64,000 nucleotides of DNA, taken from the NCBI GenBank assembly GCA_036874045.1, contig CM072336.1, forward strand, positions 13,759,001 to 13,823,000, given 5' to 3'. Of the stretch, positions 43,001 to 58,000 are shown in pieces. The position numbers and the translations under genes were made by a program. The notes under the pieces are model-generated. The model saw nothing but the letters and a program-made list of their open reading frames with translations. It searched no databases and was not told the origin of the DNA. This DNA is from Cymodocea nodosa. Taxonomy: Eukaryota; Streptophyta; Magnoliopsida; Alismatales; Cymodoceaceae. Numbering within the stretch: position 1 is the first letter of the stretch; each line of letters starts with the position of its first letter.

Positions 43001-46000
43001 CTCTCCAATTTTCGGGTGTATGTCAAACCAAGTTTCTCTATTTCTGATTGAATTGAGAGATTGACAAAAATTTCAACTATCTGGATCAATCCTGAATGGT
43101 GGTAAGTAGCTAACTGACACTCAAGAGTTATAATACCTGGCCAAAGTGGGCATGCTATAAAATTGTGTGGAAATGTAAATCTCCATTGAAATTTGGGACG
43201 TTGGCATTCACGTGGCTTTTGATGAATGGTAGGCTGCTTATTAAAGAGTAGCATATTGAATGGGATTAAATGGTTGAAGTTCCACAGTTTATGCAATGAC
43301 AGTGGAAAGTATCGAACATTTGTGTCTCTTGCCAAGTAGTCTTGACTGTTTGGGATTTTTTTACCTTGTGACAAAGAGGCAAAAATCTCTTCAAAATGGC
43401 GGATCTTCAAAGAACATATCTGCCATTGGAATAAGAATGTCTTTGACAGCTTGACTCAAGAACGTGCACCAACAGAGATCATTGGAATGACCAAGATTTT
43501 CTGGGACCTATGGACCATTAATCTTTAATTGGCCTTCACATTTCTTTTTTCCTTGTTTGGTTTACTACTTTGGTAAACTACTAAACTTGGACTTGTATCC
43601 TATTAATAAGTTGCACCTACAGAGATCATTGGAATGACCAAGGTTTTCTGGGACCTATGCGCCATTAATCTTTAATTGACCTTCACATATTCTTTTTCCT
43701 TGTTTGGTTTACTACTTTGGTAAACTACTAAACTTTATTAATGAGAGTCACCCATCATTTCACCAAATGACATTTGACCATCAAAAGTTGTATGAAAATT
43801 TCCAAATGAGTTAGACTGTATATCTATGTTGACAGAAACAATCCAATTGTTCTTACCTCACTGGCTTGAGGAAGTATGGCTACAGAAATAGCACTCGTGT
43901 GCACACGCCCAGATTTCTCTGTTACAGGGACACGCTGCCAAGTAATGATAAACAAACACAATTTAAAATACCTTGTTTCAGCCTATATACAAAAAAGGGA
44001 AGTACTTCATCTAACCTGGACTCTATGGATCCCACTTTCAAATTTCAAATGTCCATAGACACCAGCACCTGATATTGCTCCACTAGCCTCCTACAATGAC
44101 AAGGAACTATATAAGAAAGTGGATTATCAAATATAGGACACCATATTAAGCAACAAGCAACTTTAGACAGATTATGTAAGCTTTTAAAAAAAAACATGAT
44201 ATATAGATGAATTTGATAATTGTCCATGGATTGAGAAATGAATATATCAATCCTTTTGTTTACAAGAACTATCCCTAGCAAGGAGTGGAGAATGTAATGA
44301 TGTTACCCTAATATCACCAATCCAGATCAGTTTTCAAGCTGCTTAATACAAAAATCACCTAGATTTTCAATATTACACTGAATCAACCGATCCATCATAC
44401 CAGATTATGATCAAATCATTGGAATGTTTGATTCAGTAAATTTTTTAAATAGGAGGACAGATCCATCAATCCATCCAAAGGATCAATCAATTTGGCAAAG
44501 GGAAAAGTTGTCCCCTATTCTGAAATTCCAGTAATTACAAAAGGGACTAGATATCAATGAATTCCACTAATAACACTAGTAAAAAGCTCCTTCTCATCAA
44601 TAATATGAGCACTTGTGGAGCATATTGTCTCTGTTTTTTGCATAATATGCATCCACCTTCCATTCTAAAATACGGTAATCCAAGACCAGCAGTGTTAATT
44701 TCAACATTTACAGTGATTCATCTAGTCAAAATCCTTTTGTTCATCACAACTGCAATGAGAATACAATTGGAAAATCTAAACGCAAAGGGAACAAACATGA
44801 CAAATGGAAAAGAAAAAGGAAAAGGAGACAATATTCCTTCACAATAAGGTCAAGACACCCCTTCACGAAAGGGAAAGATTTCCCTTCACAATAAGGTCAA
44901 GACACCCCTTCACGAAAGGGAAAGATTTCCCTCCACAATTGGAGTTTCACATTCGAAGTTCTATAAATAGTCATGATAGAGTCTATGAATAAATGAATCC
45001 TTATATAGATCCCAAGTGGTATTGTATTATAAGTGGGTTTAGTCCCACATCAGTTATTATACATGCATCTACTCTTTTGTCACCTCTGTAAATAGTGAAA
45101 TCAATAACTTCCACTTACTCTCTTGTATTCCAACATGATGTCAGAACTTAGGTTTTGTGAGCTCAAAAAATGTGAAAGGTTTAGAAAAAGAGAAAAATCC
45201 TAGCTATCAACTTCTTTCCAAACAACAGTACCACTAGCAACTGCCACCATCGTTGCCACCCCTCCCCTCCAGTTTTTTCTTTTTTCTACAGCCAACATAG
45301 GGTCTGTTGCCACACTAGGATCCCTAACCCTAATCCACTGGCAGTCATCACCCTCTTCCACCGAAAAATTTTTCCAAGCCAAGAACCCCACCAACAGCAG
45401 CAATGACAACAACAAACACCTTCTCTTTTCATCAAATCTCCTTAAATTCCGGATGGCGCCACTGTGTGCAACACCAAACCCATCTCCAACTTTACTGCTG
45501 CCCACCTGCACCCCTTAGAGTTGGAGAGAGGGAGATGGACAGATAAAAAAGGGGATAATGAAGCACATGAGATTATAAAAAAGATAAGAAAAGAAAAAAA
45601 AGAGAGTGAAAGACAAATATAGAGAGAAGAAAAGAAACAAAATTGAAGAAGAAGGTGGTGTGGCACGTGAATGTCAAAAAAAGGGAAGCAAAAATAGGAA
45701 AAAAAAAAGGAGACAAAGGAAAAAAGGAGAGTGAAGAAAAGAATGAAAAAATAATATTATGAAAAAATATAGTGTATAAAAAAATGGTGGAAATAAAAAA
45801 AAACAAGGAGAGAAAAAAAGGCTAAAAAGAAGTGTTTAATACTTCATTATCAACGTCCAATTAAATTAATGATACCTTTCTTGTTGACAAGGCTGAAAAG
45901 AACGTTTCATCAAAGTGTTTGTTCTGCATGAGATCAATCCTGATGTTGGACAATGTTGTCTTATTATTTTTATTGGATGGTTAATGATGATTATATTAAT

Positions 46001-49000
46001 ATTGTAAAAGCATGTATGCAAGTTATTTTTGGTATGTGTAGGTCTTTGTATGCTAATTGAGTCTAATGATCTCAAAAATGTATTAAGTTTACACCTGTTA
46101 AGATGTGGTCAATTAGGATTTGACTACTTTTCTTATTTGCACAATATTGCCTCTACTTCTAATTAGTGTCTATTTGCTATGTATCTCCTTGTTTAGTTTG
46201 TTATAAATTATTTATGTATCAATTTGTTGCAAGTTAGATACTCCAACTTAAGAAGTGTTAGAATCTATGAAGAAATAAGTCCTTAAATGGATCTCAATTA
46301 GTGTTGTGTTACAAGGGGGTTTAATTTCACATTGTTTATGATGAATTTGCTTTCTTTATATAGTCTCTATATATATAGAAGGGTCTTATGTTATTATAGT
46401 GAATTACTTCTACTTCCACTCATTTCTTATGTTTCATAAGTCCAGTAGTATGTACTTCAACACAGAAGTAGAAGTGTGAAACTCTTGTAATAAGAAAATT
46501 TCAGTTCTCTTTAATTCATTAGATCCTTACTTCATTTGTATTATATAACCATTTCTTGAGGTGAATTCCTTTTTTCATTTCATTTCTTTTATTTTTGTGA
46601 GATTTGAGCCCTAGGTGGAGGTGGAGAAAGGGAAAAGTTCATTCATTTCTGAAGAGGAGTACAATATATAAGGTACACCTAAATGGATCGAACTATACTT
46701 AAGAGCTACTTAAGTATAGCATTACTCACACTCTCCCCTCAAGTTGGTAAATAGATATTTATGAGACCTACCTTGTTACATATATACTCAAACATATTGT
46801 AATTTAAGGCCTTGGTGAGAATGTCAATAAGTTCTTCAACTGAATGAGCAAATGGTGTACAAACTATACCTTTCACCACAAGGTCTCGTGTATAGTGGCA
46901 ATTTGTCTCAATGTGCTTTGTGTATTCATGAAATGTTTCATTCTTCGCAATATATATTGCTATCTAGTTATCACAATACAACAACATCGATAGCTAGACT
47001 TTTACACCAAACTCCTGTAGAAGAGACTTTAGCCACATCATTTTACACCTAACTTCCCTCATAATTTATATTTTGACTCTGCACTTGAACACGAAACATC
47101 TTGTTTCTTACTTCTCCACGTAACCAAGTTTTCCCCAAATATGTGAAATAACCAAATGTTGACTTCTAATCTCCTCTATCTCCTACAAAACTAACATTAG
47201 AGTAGGCTTCAACACGTAGATGGCCATTATGTTTGTACAACAGTCCTTTCCCAAGGGTTTTCTTGATGTAAGCTAGGACTCTCTATACACCTACCCAATG
47301 CACTTGACATGGCTTGTGTATAAACAAACTTAAAAGTCATACACTATATGTAGTATCTAGCCTAGTGACAATTAGATTAGTTTTCCAACCAATCTATGGT
47401 ATTGTGCAAGATCTTGTAATGTCTAAAATTGGTATCCCAAAATGGCGGATTCCGTTCAATAAGGGTATCTTCTAGCTTGCACCCCAAGTTCTTAGTTTCT
47501 ACTAGTAGATTTAATGCATACTTTTGCTATGACAAAACATCTTCCCTTTTGAATAAGCAAACTCGATGTCGAGAAAATATCCTAGACATCCCAAGTCCTT
47601 AGTTTTGGAAGACTTTTGCAAGATATTCTTTAGCATTCACAATGTCTTCATCATTACTTCCAATAATGATGATATCATCCACATATACTACAAGATGACT
47701 AACCCTCTAATAGACTATTGAATGAAAACCATGCGCACCTACAAAAGCCTCCTTTTGACATGACTTGACTAAACTAGTCAAACCAAGCACGTGGACTTTG
47801 TTTTAGTTTGTAAATAATTTTCTTCAACTTGCATATAAGATTCTCCCCCTAAACAATATAGTCTAGTGATTGTTTCATATAGACTTTTTCTACAAGATCA
47901 CCATATAGAAAGACATTTTGAACATCTAATTGTTACATGTTCCAACCCTAATTTATTACAAGTGATATAAGGACTCTGATAAAATTGAGATAAGCCACAA
48001 GAGAAAATATCTCTACATAATCAACCTTATATTCTTAAGTGAAGCAACAAGTAACCAATCGAGCCTTACATCTGTCGATGGAACCATTTGATCTATATTT
48101 GACAATGAACACCCATCAACAAGAAACAATATTAGCATTAACAGGACAAGGAACTAACTCTCATGTACTACGTGACTACAAGGCATCTATCTCAACATCT
48201 ATTGCTTCTTTCTAGCATGACAATTGAAGTGCTTCTTGATATGTTCCTATTAAGGACTCAAATTGGATGCTAAGTGTAAAAGCATGATGAGTGGATGTTA
48301 AATGTTCATAAGACACAAAATGAGATATGAGATGCTAAGTGCAAGAGTGAGTACTTTTTTTGAAAGCTATTAAGAGGTCATCTGGCGTAGGTGTAGAATT
48401 TGCATTAGGAGACTTGATGGTTGGTATTTGAGAGCACTCTAGAGTGCATCGCCCTTGTCGAGAGTAAACCTATAATGGTGGTTCAATTGTGGCATTGACT
48501 TCACTTTCATGGTTCTCTGAAATATACTTAGTGGAACTATGAGAAGAATCCATAAGAGACTAACTCAAAAGAGTAACAAGAGTAGGAATGACCTTTGTAG
48601 AAGAAGATAAACCTTTTTGAAAATAGGCTCGATCTTCATAGAAGATAACATCAATAGACACATAATAGCGATTTGTAGGAGGGTGATAACATTTATAACC
48701 CTTTTGGATCTGAGAATACCTAATGAGCACACATTTCAAAGCCCTTGCATCTAGTTTGTCCAAACTAAGTTGAAGATTCTAAACATAAGCAATGCAACCA
48801 AAGACATAAGAGGTTAACTCAAAGAATTCTCAGTCTAAATAAAGATGATGAATGGATATTTCCCCCCCTAAAAGGAGTAAAAGACATTTGATTGATCAAA
48901 TAGGCAGTAGTGAATACAACATTAGACCATAGATATTTTGGGATTTACATCTAGAGAAGTATAGTCCTTGTAATATCTAGTAGATGCTGATGTTTTCTCT

Positions 49001-52000
49001 CAATCACTTCATTCTATTGGAATGTATGAAGGCAACAAGTCTAATGAATGGTTTCTTATGAGATACAAAAAGATTGAAAGGAAGAACTAAAAAACTCCAA
49101 AGCATTATTTGTACGAATGCATTTTGATACCAAAGAAAACTGAGTCTTGATTTCATTAAAGAAATTTTCAATAACATTCACAATGTTCTAATGATCCTTC
49201 AAGAGGTACACACAACAAACTCTAGAAAAATCATCTATAAAAATAAGATAATAATAATACCCTAAAATAGAGGCAACATGACTCGAAATCCAAACATCAC
49301 AATGAATGAGGTCAAACATAACATAACTAGTAGCAAGTTGAACACAGGAAAAAGAAGACTAATTATGTTCGCCCAACTAACATGACTCATAGTTAAACTC
49401 AAGATTGGAAACACATGGTAAAACCTTACGTAACTTCTGAATAGATGGATGACCAAGGTGATAATGCCACAACAGAGGATACTTAGAGACAATTGAAAAT
49501 TGAGCAGCAAGACCACGAGAGTGTATCCCAAATCAGAACGTACTTCCCAAAGTGCTTCTTATGGTCCAAACCAATCCTTATCTCCGTCTACAAATCTTGA
49601 AAAATATAATGAAATGGAAAAAACATTACACAACAAGATAGTTGGATAGTAATGATGTTGATAGATAAAAGGTTAACGATAAATCTGAAACCAAAAGAGT
49701 ATGCTCGAGTTGAATATTAGAGGTGACCTAGACAATACCAACCCCTGATATTCAACACAAGTGGCTATCAACAACAATCACAGTTTAAAGGTTGAATAAT
49801 TGTTTGAGGCAAGAGATAAGGGTAGAACAACATGTCAAATGTTGTGAGACTCCAAAGTCAACTATTCAAGAACTATTGTCTTTAACTCCTATGGTCATAC
49901 CTATATCTAAGGTAGATGCTAAAGCAACTGTAGTAGAGGAAGTAGGTGTCTATCCTATAGATTGCATAAGTTTCTCATATTCTACCTATGAAATTGTTAT
50001 TGTCTACAATCTTGACTAAGGAGATTGTCGAACTTTAGGCACCTTTGGTCCATCTACAACAACACTAGCCTACACTGATTTACCATACTTCTTCCAACAC
50101 TTGTTAGGACGATAGTTGGTCTTACCACAATGAGGACAAGAGATTCTTACTTTTCTTGCATTAAAATCTGTAGCACTACTCTTCTTGTCCATTTTGCCTC
50201 GAACAACAAGGGCAAAGACCTCTTGACTTGTTGAAGTTGCCCTCTTAGAGATGCAAAGCACATGAGCAAAGGTCATTCCAAGATCTAGAATAGTCACCCC
50301 CCCCCCCCCTAAAAGTTGCTCCCTAATTTAGGAGGCCAAGTTTGTGGGTGGTCCAATAAGAAAGGCTACAACTTGTAAATCATTCCTATACTGACGTAAC
50401 ACAGTTAGATTAATGGACATTGGTTGATACATATCCAACTCATCAAATAGTGTATAGATGTTCCATAATATTTCTAAATGGTTTGATTTGTCATCTATAA
50501 TGAGAAGATCTGCTCATAAATCTCATAGACTCGTAGTATGTTTTTCTCCTCTACATACATTTATTTCAATATATCCTAGATTGCTTTCGCTGGACGTAGC
50601 ATCATAACTCTCCTAGTCACACTCTGTTTCATATTATTTTCTAATCATGTAACTACTATAGAGTCATCAGCAAACCAATCATTATAGTCATTGTCCTTAA
50701 TATCTAATGGGGGGTATGTTAAATGTTTGTTTTTTCCTTAAACTGCAACAAAAGTAAAGAAACTTTTGACCACATCAAGTAATTCCAAACATTAAGTTTC
50801 ACACTAGTTTCAAAAAGTTATTGAATCATGGAATCTCGTTAAGTCATCTCAAGATAGTTTGGATAACAAAATTCAACAACTATATGTTTGTAGGTCAACC
50901 CTTACGCAAATTGCAAGGAAGAAGTGACAAGGTTCAGCAACCATACATCTACAATGGAAGATTCAACCTATAGATTCACTCACATAGGGATATAAACCCC
51001 ACAACCTACCATTCACGCACCACAAACCAATCATGTCCTGTATTCTTGTCCATGAGCAGTACATGGCAAAAATCCCATAGCAACCTCCTATGCGCAAGCA
51101 GCAAACCACAAATGCCTGCTCGCAAGTGCTAACCGCAAACTCCTACTTACGAATGTTGGTCGCAAACTGCTTGCATGCAATCGCAAGCACCTAACTTCAA
51201 TTCCCATAAAGAAGTAGACTTCACTAAGGACTCGCAAGAAAAACAAATGGGTGGAAGGTTGAATAAAAAGAAAGAGAGAAAAAAGGTGGAAAAAAAAGGA
51301 TAAAGGAAGAAGAAGAAATGAGAGGATGTTAAAGAACCTAGTGCTCTAATACCATGTGAGATTTAAACCTTAGGTGGAGGTGGAGAAAAGGAAAAGATCA
51401 TTCATTTTTGAAGAGTACAATATATAGGGTGCACCTAAATGGATCTTTAAATAGATCAAATTTCTCAGAACTAGTATCTTAAAACAATGGATTTTATTTA
51501 ATAAGTGTATCTTCTAGCTTGCATCCCAAGTTTCCAATCTCTGCTAGTAGATCTAACGCATACTTTTGTTGTAATAAAAACATTTTCCCTTTTGAATAAA
51601 CAAACTCAATACTAAGAATATATTGTAGACATCCTAAGTCCTTAGTTTAGAATACTTTGTAAGATATACTTTAGTATTTGCAATTCTTTCACTGTCGCTT
51701 CAAATAATGATGATATCATCCACATACACTATAAGAATGATTGACACTCTAGTAAACTATTAAATGAAAACAGAATAATCCACCATACACCTCCTAAAGC
51801 CTCCTTTTGACATGACTTGGCTAAACTTCTCAAATCATGCATGTGAACTTTGTTTTAGTCCGTATATAGCTTTCTTTAACTTGCATATAAGATTCTTCCT
51901 CTAAACGACAAAGTTTGATGATTGTTCTATATAGACTTCTTCTACAAGATCATCATATAGAAAAATATTTTTGACATCTAGTTACTGCTTATTCCAACCT

Positions 52001-55000
52001 TGATTTATTGTAAGTGATAGGAAGACTCTGATAGAATTAAGGCAAGCCATAAGAGAAAAAATTTCTACATAGTCAACCCTATATTCTTAAGTAAAGTCAC
52101 AAGCAACTAGTCAGGCCTTGTATCCATCGATGGAACTATCCAATCTGTATTTGATAATGAACATCCATCAACAAGAGACAACATTAGCATCAACAAAACA
52201 AGAAACTAGCTCCCTCGTACTATGTGACTACAAAGCATCTATCTTAACATTCATTGCTTCTTTCCAACACAATAGTTGAAGTGCTTCTTGATATGTTCAT
52301 GGTAATAACTTAGATTGGATGCTAAGTGTAAAAACATGATGAAAGGGCATTAGGTGTTCATAGGACACAATGAAATATAGGATGCTGAGTACAAGAACGT
52401 ATACTTTTTCTAAGAGCTATCGAAAAGTCATCTAGTGTAGGTGTAGAATCTACATCAGAAGACTTGGTGGTTGGTTTTTTTTTTTTTTTTTTTTTATCCT
52501 CCAGAAGTATTCATAAAGGTGATACATGTGAGTCTCAATAAATATTCAAATGGCTTGGTATACACCAAGAGTATCTAAGGAGGCGAAAGCTTGTAAGAGG
52601 CCTTGTTAGGCCTCAACATGGTAGATTTCATCAAGTATTACGCACTTTATCCCGCAGAGATTCACAACTAGTTGAAGGTACCCTAAGTGGCTCCATCCAC
52701 TAACTCGATTGAGATTACTGACTAAGGCAAGGCCTGCAATGTTGGCACATGAATTAGGTAAGTGGTGCACACACCTACAGCTTGTCAACGCTTGAGCAAA
52801 GCCAATACTACTGCTCATAGGCACTGCACAAGTCGGTTGAGATTACTGACTTGGTGGTTGGTATTTGGGAGCACTCTGAAGTACACTACCTTCGTAGGAA
52901 GTAAACTTATAATGGTGGTTCAACTATGGCATTAGCTTCACTTTCATGGTTCTCTAAGTTCTCCTTAGTGGGATCATGAGAAGAATCCATAGGAGACTCA
53001 CTCAAAGGAGGAACAGTGATAAGAACAAGAGTAGGAATGACCTCTATAGAAGAAGATAAACCTTTTTGAAAATAGGCTTGATCTTCATAGAAGGTAACAT
53101 CAATAGACACGTAATAGTAATGCATAAGAGGATGATAACATTTATAACCCTTCTCAATCTAAGAATACCCAACAAGCATACATTTCAAGGTCCTTACATC
53201 CAGTTTGTCCAGACCAGGTTGAAGATTCTAAACATAGGCAATACAACCAAAGACACGAGAAGTTAACTCAAAGAGTTCTTAGTCTAAATAAAGATGATGA
53301 ATGGGCATTTCTCCTTTAGAGGAGTAGAAGACATTTGGTTGATTAAATACGTAGAAGTATAACATTAGATATTTTGGAACTTACATCTGAAGAAGCATAG
53401 TCCTTGTAATATCTAATAAGTGTTGATGTTCTCTCAACCACTCCATTCTATTGGGAAATATGAAGGTAAGTAGTCAAATGAATGGTTCCTTGTAAGATGC
53501 AAAAAGATTGAAAAGAACTAAAGAAACTCCAAGGTATTGTCTATACAAATGCATATTGGAACCAAAGAAAATTGAGTCTTAATTTCATTAAAGAAATTTT
53601 CAATAACATTCACAATGTTTTGACAATCCATTAGTATAGTTTAATGTGGAATGAAAAGTTAAGTTAAATTTCAAGCAAATGCATATTTTATATATGATTA
53701 ATTGATACATAAATTCTAGTGTTAATTTTATTAAAAAATCATTTGGTAAAACAATATAGAAACTAGTTGTTTGAATGGAATATCTATAGTGTTAATTAAC
53801 GAAGGTCGCAAGATTTGTAAAGATGTGGTTATTTTATGAAACGACGAGGCCATGATTATTTCAATAACTAACGAACTAACTTTGTTAGTCATCACTTTAC
53901 TTATGAATTTGTCACGTAAATTACGTATGTTAACTCTTTATATATTTTATTTTATGATTGATATGCAGGTATAAAACATATGTCATGAAGAAGTATTTTT
54001 ATGGAATGCAATTATATGTTGATTCAAGATGATTTTTATGTTAATTGCATTTATTGTCTATATAATTGTGAATTTTATGTCTCATGCATAATTTATTTCA
54101 TAGGAGTAAGCAAGTCGTTGGTTAACCTAATAACCAATGAACTAACTTCATTGGTAACTAAGTTTACCAACGAGCCTATTCTTGGTATTTCACAGATTAT
54201 TATTATTAAGTTTTATCATTGGCTAATAAGTTTACCAACAAAGGCACAAAATAAGTATTTCTGCAAACTTAGTTTATTTCATTTCATTGCTAAAAATGTA
54301 TTGAAATTTTGATTGTTTATGAACTACTAAAAGATTTATATTTCTGTTATTTATCAATGGATATGACGAAAATTTCACATATATCATAGTTGCAGGAAAT
54401 AGATACTTTATATTCTAGGAAATGAAGAACATGGTTAACGTGGAAAAGAACATAGGCTATATGGAAAAGTGTTATTCGTCAGAAGGATCAAAGATTAACA
54501 AGATATATTAGCAATAACTACTATTGCAATTAACAATGCAACGCACTATCTCTACAATGAAGAACATAGTCTCGTCCTAATACTACTATAAAAGGAAACA
54601 TGGAAACTACATTGTACTCTCTCTCCCTCTCTGTTCGAATGTCATTCCAGTGTATGTCCATGTCTGAACTTTCACAAAACCACCCATCTAGTTCTTCTCG
54701 AGAGGAGATTGACGACCTTTTCTTCTTCATCCTCATCTCTAATTCTACCACTGCAAGTTTTTCTAACGTAAGCGTATTCTTGAAGGAAAGTCTCTCAACG
54801 TTGGCTGCTTCCCTCCGTCGCTTTATACCATTGAGATTATGTGAGTGACACACAGATGTTCAATGTAAGTTATGGAAGAAGGATTGCCAACTTGACAACC
54901 TAGTGGTCCGAAAGTAAAGACAAAGAGAAGATCTTAACCTAAACAAGTCTTGAAGGATGAAGGTTGTAGTGAAAGATTAGGTGTTCTCTCTTTTTTAATT

Positions 55001-58000
55001 TATTTTACATCCATATTATGTACACAATTATGTTTACATTTTATCATAATCATAATATTTGTGTTGCATTTGTTATAATTGCATTTAGTCATTTTAGTTA
55101 ATCGATTTTTAAAAGCTTTAAAATATAATAGTTAATCTCTCAATCAACAAATATTGAAAACAAAAATTATCTTCGCTAAGTTCATTTGACTCGCACTTCG
55201 AGGCATTATTGTGTCAACACTAACATCTGACTATATCGTTAGTAAAGACATTTACCAACAATGGTGTTGTTGGTAAAAACATTTACCAACGATAGATCTA
55301 CAACCATAGGATTTTAATTACTTAATTATTTAATATTGAGTAGGACTATTTTTTAAATATGGTTAATTATAATTTAAGTAGAATTTGCATGTTAAGTAGA
55401 ATTTACTAAAAGAAAATAGAATTTCTAAAAATAGTAACAAGTACCAATTATTTCAGAAAAGACAAAACTGACATTGTTAATTTTCTAAATAATTGTTAGA
55501 CATTTTAAGTAAAATTAATTCATCTAATTCTTGAGGACAAACTTGTATTTGCATATTATTTACAATTGAATCTGTACACTTACAGTATAATAAAATGTCA
55601 ACTATTAGTAGTTAAATTTAATGTACTAAATAGAGATGAACAGAAATCATCTACAAAAATAAGATAATAACGATATCCTAAAATAAAAGTAACACGACTC
55701 AGACTCTAAACATCACAATGAATAATGTCAAATATAGCACAACTAGTGGTAAGTTGAATATGGGAAAAAGAAGACTGGCTATGTTTGCCTAATTGACACA
55801 ACTCATAGTTAAACTCAAGAATGAAATCTCATGGCAAAGCCTTGTGCAACTTCTAAATAAATTGATGGCCAAGGTGATGATGCTACAGTAAAGGAGACTC
55901 AAAGACAGTTGAAAGTTAAGTAACAAGATCATGAGAGGATGTATCCCAAACTAGAACGTACTCCCTAGAGTGCTTCTTATGGTCTAAACCAATCTTCATC
56001 TCCATCTACAGATCCTGAAAAACATAATAAAATGGAAAAAATATTACACACCAAGATCACAAGAGGGTGTATCCCAAACTAGAACATACTCCCCAAAGTG
56101 CTTCTTATGGTCCAAACCAATCTTCGTCCCTATCTATAGATCCTAATAAATAAAAGGTTAACAGATAAATCTAAGACCAAAAGGGTATGCTTGAGTTAAA
56201 TATCAAGGTGACTTAGATAGTATCAACCCTTGATATTTGATATGAGCGATCGTCAATAATAGTTACAATTTGAAGGTTGGGAATTGTTTAAGGTAGGAGA
56301 TAATGGTAGAACAACCTATCATATGTTGTAAGGCTCCAAAGTCAACTATCTAGGAACTATTTTTTTTAACTACCATGGTCATGCCCATACTCATACTTGA
56401 AGTAGATGCTAAAGCAGCCATAGTAAAGGAAGTAAGTGTTTGTCCTATAGACTACATAAGTTTCTCATATTCTACCTTAGAGATTGTTACTATCTGCAAT
56501 CCCAACCAAGAAGATTGTTGAACTTTAGGTGCCTCTAGTCCATCTATAACAACACTAGCCCATACTAATTTACTATACTTCTTTCAACATTTGTCAAGAT
56601 GATGGTTAATCTTGCCATAATGAGGATAAGAAATTCTCACTTTTCCTACATTAAAATATGTAGCACTACTCTTCCTATTTGTCTTGCCTTGAATAGCAAG
56701 GGCAAAGGCCTCTTGACTTATTGAAGTTGCCCTCTTGGAGATGCAAAGCACACAAGCAAAGGTGGTTCCAAGACCTAGAGTAGTCTCTCTCCCTAAAAGT
56801 TGCCCCCTAATTTGAGAGGCCAAGTTTTTTTTTTTGTGATCCTCCTTAAACACTCAAACAATGTAACATAGTTAGATCAGTGGAGATTGGTCGATACATA
56901 TCCAGCTCATCAAATAGTGCATAGATGTTCCATAATATTCTTGAATGGTTTGATCAATCGTTCATAATGAGAAGATCTGCTCATAAATTTCATAGACTAG
57001 TGGTATTTTTTCTCCTCAATGTAGATTTATTTCAATGTATCCCAGATTGCCTTTGCTAGGCATAGCATCATAATACTCCTAGTCACACTCTATTTCATAC
57101 TATTTTCCAACCATGTAATTACTACAAAGTCATCAACAAACCAATCATTATAGTCGCTGTCCATAACATTTGGTGGGGGGCAAATGTTTGTTTTTCCATT
57201 AAGTTGCAACAAAGGTAAAGAAACTTTTCAACCACATCAAGTAATTCTTGTCATTGAGCTTCACACTAGTTCCAAGATCATGGAATCTCATTGAGCCATC
57301 TCAAGACAGTTTGGAGATCAGAATTTGACAACTGTATGTTTACAGGACAATCCTCATGCAGATTGCAAGGAAGAAATGACGAGGTTCAACAACCGTATAT
57401 CTGCAACGGAAGATTCAACCTACAAATTCACTCACATGGGGATACAAAAACCACCAACCTACTATTCACCCACCACAAAATAGTCTTGTCTCGTATTCTT
57501 GGCTGTGAGCAACATGCAGCAAACTCTCACAATGAACTGCCACATGCAAGTGCCAACCACAAACTCTCGTACACGAGCAACAAACTATGAACTCCCAACA
57601 CACTCAACCTGAACCTTGTGAACAAGCAAACTTCGACAAGGACCCATGAGAAATAGATGATCGAAAGTAAAAAAAAAATGGAATAAAAAGGGATGGAGAG
57701 AAAAAAGAAAAAAAGAGAGGATGTTGAAGAACCTAGTACTCTAATACCATGTGAAATTTGAGCCCTAGGTGGAGGTGAAAGAAAGGAAAAAGATAATGCA
57801 TTTCTAAAGAAGAGTACAATATATAGGGTACACCTAAATGGATGCATAAACGAATCCTTAAATGAATCAAACTATACTTAAGAGTCATTTAAGTATAGCA
57901 TTACTCACAAGTTATATTAACATTTGTATATATTTTAATATTAACTTCTCACATATTCATTTTCAATAGTCTAACACTACATCATAAAGCATAGTTGGAC

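Larger units (their letters stand above)
46596..51463 (-). mobile_element. Decayed copia element D1
   Basis: The 3' LTR is at 46596-46730 and is followed by the purine tract 46731-46746. A heavily mutated RNase H-RT-integrase-gag series reads leftward. The integrase end is at 48560-48763 ([20 protein letters not shown], then KCYHPP). The gag knuckle [14 protein letters not shown] is at 50070-50297. The primer site is at 51343-51354 (TGGTATTAGAGC). The 5' LTR, starting at 51355, is truncated near 51463. Short LTRs of about 135-160 bp. Confidence 0.8.
51464..57909 (-). mobile_element. Decayed copia element D2, two insertions inside
   Basis: It is the same family and orientation as D1 and begins in RT (homologous to D1 from about 47430), so its RNase H and 3' LTR are missing. 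Integrase end [18 protein letters not shown] lies at 52907-53125 and a gag fragment at 56584-56853. The primer site is at 57738-57749 and the 5' LTR at 57750-57909. It is interrupted at 52475-52847 and about 53645-55642. Confidence 0.8.

Noticed and set aside
45200..45806. Several 70-100 codon frames on the minus strand
   Set aside because: They lie in the A/G-rich interior of a small LTR element; composition explains the open frames and no domain is seen.
54530..54853. 107-codon minus-strand and 82-codon plus-strand frames
   Set aside because: They overlap on opposite strands downstream of a TATA box in an LTR-like insert; no family recognised and no support for either.
57527..57847. 106-codon minus-strand ORF
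   Set aside because: It spans the LTR and leader of copia element D2 and does not match gag.
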